Counted from the first letter of the stretch, positions 42,384 to 52,357 are shown. The stretch is DNA of 64,000 nt from Levilinea sp. (GCA_029975215.1 JARKPO010000018.1:41451-105450), one strand, 5' to 3'. A program made the numbers and translations. Notes: a model not told the origin generated them from the letters alone.

Positions 42384-43763
42384 ATGCCCTATTACCCCCC
42401 TGAACCGTTCCGCATCAAGATGGTAGAACCCATTCGTCTGATCTCCCCCGAAGCGCGTCAGGCCGCCATGCAGGCGGCGGGGCACAACCTTTTTGCCTTG
42501 CGGGCTGAGGATGTGTTCATTGACTTGCTTACCGATTCTGGCACAGGCGCAATGAGCCAGGCGCAGTGGGCCGCCATCATGCAGGGCGATGAATCCTACG
42601 CCGGAGCTCGTTCCTATTACCGTCTGGCGGAAGTCATGCAGGATATTTTTGGCTTTGAATTTTTTGTCCCCACCCACCAGGGCCGCGCCGCCGAAAATAT
42701 CCTCACTGCCCTGCTGGTCAAGCCCGGTTTGCACGTCCCTTCGAACATGCACTTCGACACCACCGAAGGCAACATCCGCGCCCGCGGAGGCCGCCCGGTC
42801 AATCTGGTGATTGACGAAGCGTTCGACCCCACCTCCACCCATCCTTTCAAGGGCAACATGGATCTGGCCAAGCTGCGCGCCTTTATCGAAAGCGTTGGCC
42901 CCAGCCAAATCCCCTTCGGTACCATGACCATCACCAACAACGCTGGCGGTGGACAGCCCGTTTCCCTCGAAAATCTGCGCGCGGTTGCAGCGATTTACCG
43001 TGAATATCACATCCCCTTCTTTATTGATTGCTGCCGCTACGCTGAAAACGCCTATTTCATCAAGCTGCGCGAGCCGGGGTACGCTCATAAATCCACCCTG
43101 GAAATCGCCCGCGAGACTTTCGCCCTGGCTGACGGCGCCTTTATGAGCGCCAAGAAAGACGGCCTGGTCAATATTGGCGGCTTTTTAGCCGTGCGCGACC
43201 CCAAATTGCACCAGGAAATCTGCAATCAGCTCATCCTGCGCGAAGGCTTCCCCACCTACGGCGGCCTGGCCGGTCGTGATCTGGACGCCCTGGCTGTGGG
43301 GCTGCGCGAGGGCCTGGATGAATCTTACCTGGCTTACCGCCTGACCCAAACGGCCTATCTGGCGGCCTGCCTGCGCGACCGCGGCATCCCCTTTGTCGAG
43401 CCCCCCGGCGGCCACGCCATCTATCTGGACGCGGGACGCCTGCTGCCCCACATTCCCCACGGCGAGTTCCCTGGGCAGGCTTTGGGCGCGGCTCTCTACC
43501 TGGAGGGCGGTATCCGCGGAGTGGAAATCGGTTCGGTCATGTTTGCCTACCCCCACCCCGACACCGGCGAATGGGTCTACCCCAAGCTGGAGCTGGTACG
43601 TCTGGCCCTGCCGCGGCGGGTGTACACCCAATCACACCTCGATTACGTGGCCAATGTGTGCTGCAAATTGGCCGAAAAAAGCAGCCAGCTGCGCGGCTAT
43701 CGCCTCACCTATCAGGCCCCGCTGATGCGTCATTTCACCGCCCGCTTCGAGCCCCTGGCATGA
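42384..43763 (+). CDS. tnaA: Tryptophanase (L-tryptophan indole-lyase)
   Basis: 459 aa, PLP-dependent beta-eliminating lyase. The PLP Lys is in [13 protein letters not shown]. Three sites that separate tryptophanase from tyrosine phenol-lyase point to tryptophanase: FDTT (phenol-lyase FTTT), VEIGS (phenol-lyase has Arg for Ile) and RHFTAR (phenol-lyase RFFTAR). It would release indole, pyruvate and ammonia. The ATG follows GGAGG; no TnaC-like leader peptide with Trp codons is seen. Translationally coupled to the next gene by ATGA. No tryptophan permease is adjacent. Confidence 0.88.
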   Translation: MPYYPPEPFRIKMVEPIRLISPEARQAAMQAAGHNLFALRAEDVFIDLLTDSGTGAMSQAQWAAIMQGDESYAGARSYYRLAEVMQDIFGFEFFVPTHQGRAAENILTALLVKPGLHVPSNMHFDTTEGNIRARGGRPVNLVIDEAFDPTSTHPFKGNMDLAKLRAFIESVGPSQIPFGTMTITNNAGGGQPVSLENLRAVAAIYREYHIPFFIDCCRYAENAYFIKLREPGYAHKSTLEIARETFALADGAFMSAKKDGLVNIGGFLAVRDPKLHQEICNQLILREGFPTYGGLAGRDLDALAVGLREGLDESYLAYRLTQTAYLAACLRDRGIPFVEPPGGHAIYLDAGRLLPHIPHGEFPGQALGAALYLEGGIRGVEIGSVMFAYPHPDTGEWVYPKLELVRLALPRRVYTQSHLDYVANVCCKLAEKSSQLRGYRLTYQAPLMRHFTARFEPLA

Positions 43764-44200
43764 AAGCCCGTTTGCTCACCAGCGCCGTCATCTTGTTGGT
43801 GGTGGCGGTGCTGGTTATCTTGCTCCAGGCCCTGGGTCAGGGGCAAAACCGCGTGTTTGAAGGCGAGGATCGCGCGGCGATCCTCGCCTATGCCCAGCCC
43901 GCCAGCCAGGCGCTGATTGAAGCCTTAGACCAGGGTGATTTTGCCGCGTTTTCCACCAATTTTGGCCGCAAGATGGAGCGCCAGTTCACCCAGGCCGATT
44001 TCGACGCGTTGCGTGCTTCTCTGGCCCCTCTGGGAAGCTATCAGGATTTCAATGTGCAGCAGGTGGAGTTCTACAACGGCTATATCATCACCACCTGCCA
44101 CGTGAACTATGCGCAAGGCGCAGCGGATTTTAAGATCATCCTCTCCCCCAAGAAAACGCACACCCTCGAGGGCGTTTCGGTGCACCTGCCCACCCCCTGA
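43760..44200 (+). CDS. DUF3887-like exported or membrane-anchored protein
   Basis: 146 aa. N-terminal membrane helix or uncleaved signal (about 5-26), then a small alpha/beta domain with [19 protein letters not shown] and the [15 protein letters not shown] strand, as in DUF3887 proteins, which are often extracytoplasmic. ATGA overlap with tryptophanase. Its link with indole production is unexplained. Confidence 0.65.
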   Translation: MKARLLTSAVILLVVAVLVILLQALGQGQNRVFEGEDRAAILAYAQPASQALIEALDQGDFAAFSTNFGRKMERQFTQADFDALRASLAPLGSYQDFNVQQVEFYNGYIITTCHVNYAQGAADFKIILSPKKTHTLEGVSVHLPTP

Positions 44201-44221
44201 GGCCGCCCAAGGGTTGCCCCC

Positions 44222-45097
44222 ATGAAAATCGTTGAAGTTCAGGCGCGCACCGTCCTTAACCCCATCCGTCAGCCCGATCCCCACTTCGGCCTCCGCTACA
44301 CCCTGAATCTGTACCGCGGCTGCCAGCATCACTGCATCTATTGTGATTCGCGCAGCGCCTGCTACAACATCGCTGATTTTGACGGTGAAATTCAGGTCAA
44401 AACGAACGCCCCCCAATTGCTCGACCAGGAACTGGCCCGCAAGCGCACCCGCGGGACCATCGGCACCGGCTCGATGAATGACCCCTACATGCCCCTCGAA
44501 ACGCATTACCGCCTCACGCGTGCCGCCCTACAGGTCATCGCCCGGCGCAGCTTCCCCGTGCACGTGCTTACCAAAAGCGACCTGGTGCTGCAAGATTTGC
44601 CCCTTCTCCAGGAAATTCACAAGGTCTACGCCGCTGTCACCTTCACCATCACCACTCCCACCGATGACCTGGCCGCGCGCATCGAGCCTGCCGCGCCGCC
44701 CCCTACGCGCCGCTTTCAGGCCGTGGAAACCCTGGCCAGCGCCGGCCTGTACACCGGCATCGCCCTCATGCCGGCCCTGCCGTGGATCACCGACCGCTGG
44801 GAAGACCTCAGCGAACTGATCCGCCGGGCAGCTGGCTGTGGAGCCCAATACATCTTGCCTCTCATGGCCCTCACCCTACGCGACCGTCAGCGCGACCATT
44901 TCTACGCCCAGCTCGACCGACATTTCCCAGGCCTACGCAGCCGCTATGAAAGCCAGTACGGTCAGCGGTACACCGCCTGGGCGCCGCACAGCCGCGAATT
45001 GTTTCAAAACATTGGGGATTTATGCAGCCAGTTGGGCCTCGCGTGTCAAATAACCCCCTATCAACCCGCCGCGCCGGCCCAACCAGCCCTGTTTTAA
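44222..45097 (+). CDS. SPL-family radical SAM protein
   Basis: 291 aa. Cluster motif CQHHCIYCDS (C-x3-C-x2-C) after LNLYRGC, then a TIM-barrel-like body (GTGSMNDPYMPLE, VHVLTKSDLVLQDL). Group resembles spore photoproduct lyase-like Rv2578c/SplB-related proteins of unknown substrate. A 21-base gap from the upstream gene suggests a shared transcript. Convergent with the MazG gene. Confidence 0.85.
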   Translation: MKIVEVQARTVLNPIRQPDPHFGLRYTLNLYRGCQHHCIYCDSRSACYNIADFDGEIQVKTNAPQLLDQELARKRTRGTIGTGSMNDPYMPLETHYRLTRAALQVIARRSFPVHVLTKSDLVLQDLPLLQEIHKVYAAVTFTITTPTDDLAARIEPAAPPPTRRFQAVETLASAGLYTGIALMPALPWITDRWEDLSELIRRAAGCGAQYILPLMALTLRDRQRDHFYAQLDRHFPGLRSRYESQYGQRYTAWAPHSRELFQNIGDLCSQLGLACQITPYQPAAPAQPALF

Positions 45098-45116
45098 TTC
45101 GTCCGCCCGTCCAACC

Positions 45117-46589
45117 TCATTCCAGGCGTTTGGCCTCATCCCACCAGGCGTCCATCTCCGCCAGGGTCATCTCGTTTAAAGACCGTCCAGCCTCGCGCGC
45201 CCGCTTTTCAATATATGCAAAGCGCTGCCGAAAACGGCGGTTAGTTTGCCGCAGGGCGTTTTCAGGGTCCACCTTGTACCAGCGCGCCAGATTCACCACC
45301 GCGAACAACAGATCGCCCAGTTCTCCTTCGCGTTTCTCTTCTGATGCGCCCAAAACCTCTTCCAACTCCTCACGCACCTTGGCCACTACGGGGTCAATCG
45401 TTTCCCAATCAAAGCCCACCCGTGCGGCTCGGTCTTGAATCTCATACGCCAAATTCAACCCCGGCAAGGCCTGGGGCAGCCCGTCCAACAGGCCCTTGGT
45501 ATCGGCGGTGCCGTTGGCGGCGCGCTCGGCCTCTTTGATCTTCTCCCAATTGCTCAAAACTTCACCCACCCCCTCCACGGCGGTTTCGCCGAACACATGT
45601 GGGTGGCGGCGGATGATCTTTTCGGAGATACCGCGGATCACCTCAGCCATGCTGAATTCGCCGTATTCGCTGGCAATCTGCGCGTGCAGCACAATTTGCA
45701 GCAGCAAATCGCCGAATTCCTCGCACATTTCCTGGGGATTATCGCTGTCCAATGCTTCCAGGGTCTCATAGGTCTCCTGCAGCAAGTGCGACCGCAAAGT
45801 CTGGTGGGTTTGCTTTTGGTCCCAGGGACAGCCGTCCGGTGCGCGCAGACGGGCAATGATATCTTGAAAGCCCTCAAAACTGGTGCGCTCTTCCAGCGGC
45901 GGCACATACAGCGAGGTCAACAAACCCACATACGCGCTGCGATCAATTTCGTACAAGGGCAAGTCCTCCACCTTTTGACGCGGGCTGCCTGCCGCGTGCA
46001 CCAGCCGAACCGGGTGCGTATCAGGGTACACCGCACTCAGGGTCAGCTTCACCTCTGCTGCCACCTGGCGCGAATAAATCTGCGCTACCAGAGCCGGCGT
46101 ATCGGGCGGGAAACCGGGCATATGCGCCGGGCCCAATTCCAATGCGTCCACCAGGGCCAGCCGCGGGTAAGGGTCCAGCTCTAAAGCCGTGAAGGTCGGT
46201 TCCAAAAAGCTCACCCCCTCTACCACGCGCACTTCCAGGCCCAGCTCGCGGGCCCGCCGTGCGATCTCTGGGCTGGTGGCCTCGGCCACATAAGGATGCC
46301 CCGGCACAGCATAGGTCACGCCGCCCGGAAGCTGACCCAGGCGCAGCACCTCGTCCACAATCCCCGCATAAACCTCTTCAAAGGCCTCGCCCTGGTCGTA
46401 GAGGTCGTCAAAGGAGACCACCTCTAACCCTTCAGGGAAACCCGCCACGGTGGGGTGGTGGCGTGTGCGCACATATACCCGCGAGATCTGGCACAGCCAA
46501 TCCCACGCCTCGCGCGTCAGCAGGTTCGCCTCGCCTGGGCCTAATCCTACAATGACAATCCCGCCGTTTTGCATCCAGCCTTGATCCAT
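45117..46589 (-). CDS. mazG: YabN-type MazG: tetrapyrrole-methylase-like domain fused to MazG pyrophosphohydrolase
   Basis: 490 aa. N-terminal tetrapyrrole methylase fold (IVIVGLGPGEANLLT, YAVPGHPYVAEATS) and C-terminal MazG with LQETYETLEALD, EEFGDLLLQIVLHAQIA and a second EGELGDLLFAVVNLARW motif. The MazG part hydrolyses NTPs and dNTPs to monophosphates; the methylase-like part may be inactive. ATG at 46589 follows GGAGG; a GTG at 46616 is possible. Downstream of the ribosomal block. Confidence 0.9.
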   Translation of the reverse strand: MDQGWMQNGGIVIVGLGPGEANLLTREAWDWLCQISRVYVRTRHHPTVAGFPEGLEVVSFDDLYDQGEAFEEVYAGIVDEVLRLGQLPGGVTYAVPGHPYVAEATSPEIARRARELGLEVRVVEGVSFLEPTFTALELDPYPRLALVDALELGPAHMPGFPPDTPALVAQIYSRQVAAEVKLTLSAVYPDTHPVRLVHAAGSPRQKVEDLPLYEIDRSAYVGLLTSLYVPPLEERTSFEGFQDIIARLRAPDGCPWDQKQTHQTLRSHLLQETYETLEALDSDNPQEMCEEFGDLLLQIVLHAQIASEYGEFSMAEVIRGISEKIIRRHPHVFGETAVEGVGEVLSNWEKIKEAERAANGTADTKGLLDGLPQALPGLNLAYEIQDRAARVGFDWETIDPVVAKVREELEEVLGASEEKREGELGDLLFAVVNLARWYKVDPENALRQTNRRFRQRFAYIEKRAREAGRSLNEMTLAEMDAWWDEAKRLE

Positions 46590-46652
46590 ATCTCCTCCGC
46601 GCACATCCTGCTCCACCAGGTTTTCTTGAAATGAGGGCTATAAACAAAACCA

Positions 46653-46686
46653 TGCGTTTCGGCAGACAGGAATCTGCCGAAACGCA
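46653..46686 (-). terminator. terminator of the ribosomal superoperon
   Basis: TGCGTTTCGGCAGA pairs with TCTGCCGAAACGCA (14 bp, 6-base loop), followed on the minus strand by TGGTTTTGTTT. Confidence 0.8.
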
Positions 46687-46715
46687 CGTTGAAATTCCGG
46701 AAACGAGCCGGAGAT

Positions 46716-47111
46716 CTAACGCTTGGTGTAGGTCGGGGCCTTGCGGGCGCGCTTGAGACCTGGCTTCTTGCGTTCCTTAATGCGCGGATCGCGCGTCAGG
46801 AAGCCGCCCTTGCGCATGGCAGAGGAAAGCTCAGGATTCATCTTCAGCAGCGCGCGGGCCAAACCCAGCTTCACGGAATCAGTCTGCCCAGTCACCCCAC
46901 CGCCCATCACTTTCACAGTGATGTCGCAGGTGGCGCGGTCCATCCCAGCAGCGGACAGGGGGCCCAAAATCGATTCAATGTCGCCCAGGCGGGTGAAATA
47001 CTCTTCCACGGTCTTATCATTGACCGTGAACACACCCGACCCGCTCATCACACGCACACGCGCCGAGCTTTCTTTGCGGCGGCCAATGCCCTCAAAATAC
47101 TGAACGGTCAT
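46716..47111 (-). CDS. rpsI: Ribosomal protein S9
   Basis: 131 aa from the ATG preceded by AAGGAG. YFEGIGRRKESSARV start, GGGVTGQTDSVKLGLARAL, and the C-terminal tail ending TYTKR that reaches the decoding P site. Last gene of the ribosomal block, as rplM-rpsI in most bacteria. Confidence 0.97.
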   Translation of the reverse strand: MTVQYFEGIGRRKESSARVRVMSGSGVFTVNDKTVEEYFTRLGDIESILGPLSAAGMDRATCDITVKVMGGGVTGQTDSVKLGLARALLKMNPELSSAMRKGGFLTRDPRIKERKKPGLKRARKAPTYTKR

Positions 47112-47124
47112 CTCTACAACTCCT

Positions 47125-47556
47125 TTACGCAACCGGCTTAGGGTTCTGGGCCTGGTGAGGATGCTCACTTCCGCCGTACACTTTTAACCGCTTGATAATG
47201 TGGCGGCCAAACTTATTGTGCGGCAGCATCCCCCACACGGCGCGGCGAATCACCCGGTCGGGATATTTCGCCAGCATATCCCGCAGTGAAGTGGTCGTTA
47301 ACCCGCCGGGATAGCCAGAGTGCCTGTGATAATTCTTGGTCGTCATACGTTTCGGGGTCAGCCCCAGCGCGCTGGCGTTCACAACCACCACAAAGTCGCC
47401 CATATCCACGCCAGGCGTGAAGGTCGGCTTGTGTTTTCCCATCAGATACATTGCAATCGTCGTCGCTAAACGGCCCAGTCCCTGTCCGCTGGCATCCACC
47501 AGCAGCCATTCCTGTTCCGCAGCGCCCTTAATGACGTAGGTCTTTTCCACAGTCAT
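47125..47556 (-). CDS. rplM: Ribosomal protein L13
   Basis: 143 aa, standard. Start MTVEKTY (GGAGAG just upstream), with GLGRLATTIAMYLMGKHKP, VVVNASALGLT and MLPHNKFGRHIIKRLKVY. Early-assembly 23S rRNA-binding protein. Confidence 0.97.
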   Translation of the reverse strand: MTVEKTYVIKGAAEQEWLLVDASGQGLGRLATTIAMYLMGKHKPTFTPGVDMGDFVVVVNASALGLTPKRMTTKNYHRHSGYPGGLTTTSLRDMLAKYPDRVIRRAVWGMLPHNKFGRHIIKRLKVYGGSEHPHQAQNPKPVA

Positions 47557-47579
47557 CCTCTCCAAACATACAAGGATCT

Positions 47580-48338
47580 TCACGCAATCCAGTCATCTTG
47601 CTTCGTGTCATAATCTACCCGGGTCAGCACCAGCCCTTGCGCTGGGGCCAATCCAGGGGTCTGCGGCTGAGCTTGGGTGACGCCCTGGTTCAGTTCTTCC
47701 AGTGAGATTCGCATCCCACCGGCCTGCACCAGCAAAAACACCACCCGGCGCACCATGTGGTACAAAAAGGCGTTGGCCGTAATCTCAAACAGCAGACCCC
47801 CAGGCTGGCGCACCCAATCTGCCTGAAAGACCCTTCGCACGGTGCTGCCTCCGGTCCGGGGCGGGGTTCCGAACGCAGCGAAATCATGGGTCCCAATCAG
47901 CAGATCAGCAGCGGCCTGCAGCCGGTTCAGATCCACTTCCGGCCAGACTCTCCAGGCGTATCGTTCCCGTAAAGGATCGCGCAGCGCCTCACAAAAAACG
48001 TGATATTGGTAAGTGCGCGAGCGCGCATCATACCGCGGGTGAAAATCCTCCCGCGTCGTGCTCGCTGCCCGCACCGCCACATCTTTGGGAAGCTTTGCGT
48101 TCAGCGCCCGGCATAATGCCTGAGGGTCGTGGCCCCAGTCCAGGTCAAAAGCGATCACCTGTCCCGAAGCATGTACCCCGGTGTCCGTCCGTCCGGCTGC
48201 CAGCAGGGTATCCTGCTGCCATCCCAGCTCGCGAAGTGCTTTTTCCACTTCAAGCTGGACCGTACGAACTTCTCCCTGGCGCTGAAAGCCTAAAAAGTCT
48301 GTGCCGTCGTAAGCAAGAGTAACTTGGTAACGTGCCAT
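47580..48338 (-). CDS. truA: tRNA pseudouridine synthase A
   Basis: 252 aa. Forms pseudouridine at tRNA positions 38-40. Catalytic Asp in GRTDTGVHA (about residue 52), then YQYHVFC and NAFLYHMVRR. Sits between rplQ and rplM, a common gene order. Confidence 0.95.
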   Translation of the reverse strand: MARYQVTLAYDGTDFLGFQRQGEVRTVQLEVEKALRELGWQQDTLLAAGRTDTGVHASGQVIAFDLDWGHDPQALCRALNAKLPKDVAVRAASTTREDFHPRYDARSRTYQYHVFCEALRDPLRERYAWRVWPEVDLNRLQAAADLLIGTHDFAAFGTPPRTGGSTVRRVFQADWVRQPGGLLFEITANAFLYHMVRRVVFLLVQAGGMRISLEELNQGVTQAQPQTPGLAPAQGLVLTRVDYDTKQDDWIA

Positions 48339-48366
48339 TCCAACCCAATCTTACGATTTGGCCGGA

Positions 48367-48744
48367 TTATTCCTCAACCAATTCAATCAGGACCATCTCA
48401 GCCGCATCACCCAGGCGAGGGACCAGACGATAAATGCGGGTGTACCCGCCGGGGCGCTTCGCAAAGCGCGGGCCGATATCGTCAAACAATTTCTTAACCA
48501 CTTCAGGATTCGCCAGGCGCGAAGCTGCCAGACGGCGGGCGTTCACTTTGCCCATCTCATCGGCTTTTTCTGCGTTCCGCGCCAGCGTGATCATCTTTTC
48601 CGCTTCCCCGCGAATGGCCATAGCCTTGGCCCGCGTGGTGCGAATGCGCTCATGCGTGAACAACTGGCAAATCAGGTTCCGCCGCAAGCTGTTGCGCTGA
48701 TCTTTATCTCGGCTTAATTTATAACCAGCAACGTGATGTCGCAT
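48367..48744 (-). CDS. rplQ: Ribosomal protein L17
   Basis: 125 aa. YKLSRDKDQRNSLRRNL and ERIRTTRAKA are diagnostic. Follows rpoA closely, as in the alpha operon. Confidence 0.97.
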   Translation of the reverse strand: MRHHVAGYKLSRDKDQRNSLRRNLICQLFTHERIRTTRAKAMAIRGEAEKMITLARNAEKADEMGKVNARRLAASRLANPEVVKKLFDDIGPRFAKRPGGYTRIYRLVPRLGDAAEMVLIELVEE

Positions 48745-48750
48745 GTCTGC

Positions 48751-49719
48751 TTACTCCGTCTTTTCTTCCGTGGGCAAAAAGCCCTTTTCTTGCATCTTCT
48801 GGCGCAGCTCGTCCAGACTCTTCTCGCCAAAGTTGCGGATGGACATGACCGCCTCATCGCCTTTTTCGAGAAGTTCAAGCACATCGCCCACCGTGGTGAT
48901 GCCCGTCCGCTTCAGCGAATTGAACACGCGCACGGAAAGGTCCAGGTTCTCAATGGGCGTCTCTGCCGCCTCGCTCGTCAACCGGCTGCCCGTGGCTTCT
49001 TTCTCCGGGCTAATCACCAACGTTTCCTCGCTAATGCCAGAGATGAAGCGCAAATGATCAATCAATATTTTCGAGGCTTTGCCCAGCGCTTTTTCGGGGG
49101 CAATCGTGCCGTCTGTCCAGATTTCCAGGGTCAAACGGTCGTAGTTCGTGCTCTGCCCCACGCGCGCATTGCTCATCACATTCCAGGAAACACGTTTCAC
49201 CGGGCTGTAGATGGCATCCACCGGCAGCTCGCCAATCGGAAGGCGGTTGCTGCGCTCATTGGCGGGGGAATATCCCCGGCCGCGCTCCACCACAAAGTCA
49301 ATTTCCAGATTCGTGCTGGCGCTGTCCACGGTGAACAGGTACAGGTCTGGATTGACAATTTCGACTTCCGGCGGCGTCTGAATATCGGCAGCCGTCACTA
49401 CGCCTTCACCGCGCACTTCCAGGTGAAGATGCGCTGAGTCCACATCGTGGAGCATCATGCGCAGCTGTTTTATTTGCAGCATCACCTGAATCACGTCCTC
49501 GCGCACACCCGGGATGTCGCTGAACTCGTGCAGCACATCCGTGATGCGCACCGAAGTCACCGCCGCCCCCTCCAGAGAGGAAAGCAGCACTCGCCGCAGC
49601 GCGTTCCCAAGGGTTACGCCATACCCACGCTCAAGCGGGGTAATGACAAATTTGCCGTAATTCCTGGCTTCAGCCTCACGCTCCACTTTGGGAGTTACCA
49701 TATTACTCAAAGCAATCAC
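48751..49719 (-). CDS. rpoA: RNA polymerase alpha subunit
   Basis: 322 aa. N-terminal dimerisation domain (YGVTLGNALRRVLLSSLEGAA) and C-terminal domain (LDLSVRVFNSLKRTGITTV, SIRNFGEKSLDELRQKM) that binds UP elements and activators. GTG start preceded by GAGGTG. Full-length, so UP-element recognition should be possible. Confidence 0.97.
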   Translation of the reverse strand: MIALSNMVTPKVEREAEARNYGKFVITPLERGYGVTLGNALRRVLLSSLEGAAVTSVRITDVLHEFSDIPGVREDVIQVMLQIKQLRMMLHDVDSAHLHLEVRGEGVVTAADIQTPPEVEIVNPDLYLFTVDSASTNLEIDFVVERGRGYSPANERSNRLPIGELPVDAIYSPVKRVSWNVMSNARVGQSTNYDRLTLEIWTDGTIAPEKALGKASKILIDHLRFISGISEETLVISPEKEATGSRLTSEAAETPIENLDLSVRVFNSLKRTGITTVGDVLELLEKGDEAVMSIRNFGEKSLDELRQKMQEKGFLPTEEKTE

Positions 49720-49773
49720 TTTACACCTCTTTCCGGATGCACCCTGTGTGACCGCGCCCCGGACTAATGGCGT

Positions 49774-50412
49774 TTAGCGCGAGTAGTACTCAACAATCAA
49801 CTGCTCGTTGAGATTCCCGTCAATTTCGGAACGTTCAGGAATACGTAAAACCCGCCCGCTCAGCGACTTCAGGTCGCGGTCCAGCCACATGGCGCAGTTA
49901 CGCTTGGCAGCCAGATCCGGCAGCTCTTTGAAATAAGCCAGGCCGCGGGAGCTTTCGCGCACCGTGATGATATCACCCGCTTTTACCAGCATCGAGGGGA
50001 TATCCGCGCGGATATTGTTCACCAGGAAATGCCCGTGGTTGACCAATTGGCGCGCCTGCGAGCGGCTTTCAGCAAAGCCCATGCGGTACACCACATTGTC
50101 CAACCGGGTTTCCAGGGTGTGCAGCAGGTTCAAACCCGTCAAACCCTTGGTACGAATGGCCACGCTGAAGTAGCGGCGGAACTGGCGTTCCAACACGCCG
50201 TACACCCGGCGGGCCTTCTGTTTCGCGCGCAGCTGGCGCGAATAGTCACTCACACGGTCCCCACGCGCCATGCGCGCCTTCCCGTGTTCTCCAGGCGCAT
50301 AGGCGCGCTTATCAAACCCGCATTTGGGAGAAAAGCAGCGCTCGCCCTTGAGGAAAAGTTTTTCACCTTCTCGCCGGCATAATTTGCACACCGGCCCAGT
50401 ATACCTAGCCAT
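49774..50412 (-). CDS. rpsD: Ribosomal protein S4, zinc-binding form
   Basis: 212 aa. Carries the N-terminal zinc knuckle C9, C12, C26 and C31 (C+ form). S4 RNA-binding domain [19 protein letters not shown] and NHGHFLVN. Primary 30S assembly protein; in other bacteria also a translational repressor of its operon. Confidence 0.97.
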   Translation of the reverse strand: MARYTGPVCKLCRREGEKLFLKGERCFSPKCGFDKRAYAPGEHGKARMARGDRVSDYSRQLRAKQKARRVYGVLERQFRRYFSVAIRTKGLTGLNLLHTLETRLDNVVYRMGFAESRSQARQLVNHGHFLVNNIRADIPSMLVKAGDIITVRESSRGLAYFKELPDLAAKRNCAMWLDRDLKSLSGRVLRIPERSEIDGNLNEQLIVEYYSR

Positions 50413-50430
50413 AACAGCTCCTTCTGATGA

Positions 50431-50835
50431 TTACACGCGGCGTTTCTTCGGCGGCCGGCAGCCGTTGTGCGGCACCGGTGTGATGTCGGAAATGGAGCGC
50501 ACTTTCACGCCCATCGACTGCACAGCACGAATAGCAGATTCACGACCCGGGCCAGGCCCCTTGACAATCAAATCCACTTCCTGGATCCCCATCGACATGG
50601 CGACTTTAATCGCCTGTTCCGCAGCCAAACGCGCCGCAAACGGCGTGCTCTTGCGCGAACCCTTGAAGCCGGCCGAGCCAGAGCTGCCCCAGCAGACTGT
50701 GTTCCCTTGCGGGTCAGTGATGGTGATGATCGTGTTATTGAACGAAGCGAAAACATGCACCTGCCCGTAAGACAGGGTTCGCTTCACCTTGCGCGCGGCT
50801 GTCGTGCGGCGCGTTGAACGTACATTTTGAGCCAT
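50431..50835 (-). CDS. rpsK: Ribosomal protein S11
   Basis: 134 aa. [32 protein letters not shown] and the C-terminal [16 protein letters not shown]. The 127 bases separating it from rpsM contain hairpins. Confidence 0.97.
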   Translation of the reverse strand: MAQNVRSTRRTTAARKVKRTLSYGQVHVFASFNNTIITITDPQGNTVCWGSSGSAGFKGSRKSTPFAARLAAEQAIKVAMSMGIQEVDLIVKGPGPGRESAIRAVQSMGVKVRSISDITPVPHNGCRPPKKRRV

Positions 50836-50899
50836 AGTTCCTCGCTATTAACCTCTCAACTTCGAAGTTCAGCCCAATTCCGCTGCTGGGTGGTTCACA

Positions 50900-50938
50900 G
50901 GCCGGGTAGCCGCGGGTTAGAAGGAAACCCACCCGGCC
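50900..50938 (-). promoter_or_regulatory. hairpin between rpsM and rpsK
   Basis: GGCCGGGT (50931-50938) pairs with ACCCGGCC (50900-50907), with inner GGGTT/AACCC. A second small palindrome AACTTCGAAGTT follows at 50858-50869. Possible r-protein binding or processing site. Confidence 0.4.
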
Positions 50939-50962
50939 AGGTCCACGCCCGCAGGTTTTGGT

Positions 50963-51349
50963 CTACTTCTTCGCAGCTCCACGGCGGCGGCCGCGACCGG
51001 CCACGGTCTTCTTGGGACCCTTGCACGTGCGAGCATTGGTGCGGGAGCGCTGCCCACGGGTGGGCAGATTGCGGCGGTGACGCAGGCCGCGGTAGCAGCC
51101 AATTTCAATCAACCGCTTAATGTTCATTTGAACTTCGCGGCGAAGGTCACCTTCCACTTTGTAATTTTTCGATACGAATTCGCGCAAAAGCGACGCATCG
51201 GCTTCCGAAATATCCTTAACACGGATGTCCGGGTTCACCTGCGTAGCAGCCAAAATGGACTTCGCGCGAGTCGGTCCAATGCCATAAATATAGGTCAGCG
51301 CCGTTTCAATGCGCTTGTTGCGGGGTAAATCAACGCCTTCAATTCTCAT
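50963..51349 (-). CDS. rpsM: Ribosomal protein S13
   Basis: 128 aa. [38 protein letters not shown] and a basic C-terminal tail. Head of the 30S subunit, contacts P-site tRNA. Confidence 0.97.
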   Translation of the reverse strand: MRIEGVDLPRNKRIETALTYIYGIGPTRAKSILAATQVNPDIRVKDISEADASLLREFVSKNYKVEGDLRREVQMNIKRLIEIGCYRGLRHRRNLPTRGQRSRTNARTCKGPKKTVAGRGRRRGAAKK

Positions 51350-51358
51350 AGCTTAAAC

Positions 51359-51472
51359 CTACCCTTGTCGCTGCTTATGCTTGGGGTTATCACAAATGAT
51401 GTACAAAATGCCGCGTCGTTTGACAATCTTGCACTTGGCACAACGTTTGCGAATAGAAGGTGATACTCTCAT
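51359..51472 (-). CDS. rpmJ: Ribosomal protein L36
   Basis: 37 aa: starts [11 protein letters not shown] and ends HKQRQG. The zinc ligands C11, C14, C27 and H32 are all present (C+ form). Located between map and rpsM, 9 bases before the rpsM start codon. No infA gene precedes it. Confidence 0.95.
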   Translation of the reverse strand: MRVSPSIRKRCAKCKIVKRRGILYIICDNPKHKQRQG

Positions 51473-51520
51473 TCGAAACTCCTTCAAAATAATTGCCAGG
51501 ACTAATCCGCAAAGCCTAGA

Positions 51521-52348
51521 TTATACCGAAGAATGCGGGATGTGTCCAGTTATTTGGCCCGGTGCACGCCCATCCGGAAGCAAAGTCAAAATCACCGGTC
51601 CCTGCTCCGTCACCGCCACGCTGTGTTCAAAATGGGCCGTCAGCGATCCATCCGCCGATACCACAGTCCATTCATCCGCCAGCGTCTTGGTCTGCGCGGT
51701 GCCCACCAGGAGCATCGGCTCCAACGCGATGGTCATCCCCGCTCGCAGCGGCATTCCGCGGCCGGGCGTGCCGTAATTCGGCACCTGCGGCCCCTCATGC
51801 ATACGCCGCCCCACACCGTGACCGGTGTATTCACGCGTCACAAAAAATCCGCGCGACTCAGCGTATTCCTGCACCGCCGCCGATACATCCCCAACCCGGT
51901 TTCCAATCACCATTTTGGCGATTCCAACATACAGCGCCATTTCGGTGACCTCCAGCAGCCGCTGGGTTTCAGGAGAGACTTCTCCCACCCCCGCGGTGAA
52001 GGCCGAATCGCCCACATACCCTTCAAACACCGTTCCGCAGTCCACCGAGACAATATCGCCCTCTTTCAGCTTGCGTTTCTTGCTCGGTATCCCGTGCACC
52101 AGTTCTTCGTTCACGCTCACGGTGGTGCTGGCCGGGTAGGGGTAAGGCCCCGGGTAATTCTTGAACGGGGAATACACACCGTACTTCTTCAACACTTCTT
52201 CTGCTGCCGCGTTCAGATCTGCCGTCGTCACCCCTGGGCGCAGGATTGCATGCGCGGCAGCCAACGCTTCGGCGTTGATCCGACCGGCGGTGCGCATCTT
52301 TTCCAGCTCTTCCGGGGTTTTCAGGTTAATCTGACGATCCCAAACCAT
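51521..52348 (-). CDS. map: Methionine aminopeptidase type I
   Basis: 275 aa. Removes N-terminal Met. Metal ligands seen in VSVDCGTVFEGYVGDSAFT (Asp pair), TGHGVGRRMHEGP (His), ALEPMLLVG and the last Glu in AHFEHSVAVTE. Follows adk; infA is absent from the usual next position. Confidence 0.95.
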   Translation of the reverse strand: MVWDRQINLKTPEELEKMRTAGRINAEALAAAHAILRPGVTTADLNAAAEEVLKKYGVYSPFKNYPGPYPYPASTTVSVNEELVHGIPSKKRKLKEGDIVSVDCGTVFEGYVGDSAFTAGVGEVSPETQRLLEVTEMALYVGIAKMVIGNRVGDVSAAVQEYAESRGFFVTREYTGHGVGRRMHEGPQVPNYGTPGRGMPLRAGMTIALEPMLLVGTAQTKTLADEWTVVSADGSLTAHFEHSVAVTEQGPVILTLLPDGRAPGQITGHIPHSSV

Positions 52349-52357
52349 TTCGTTCGC

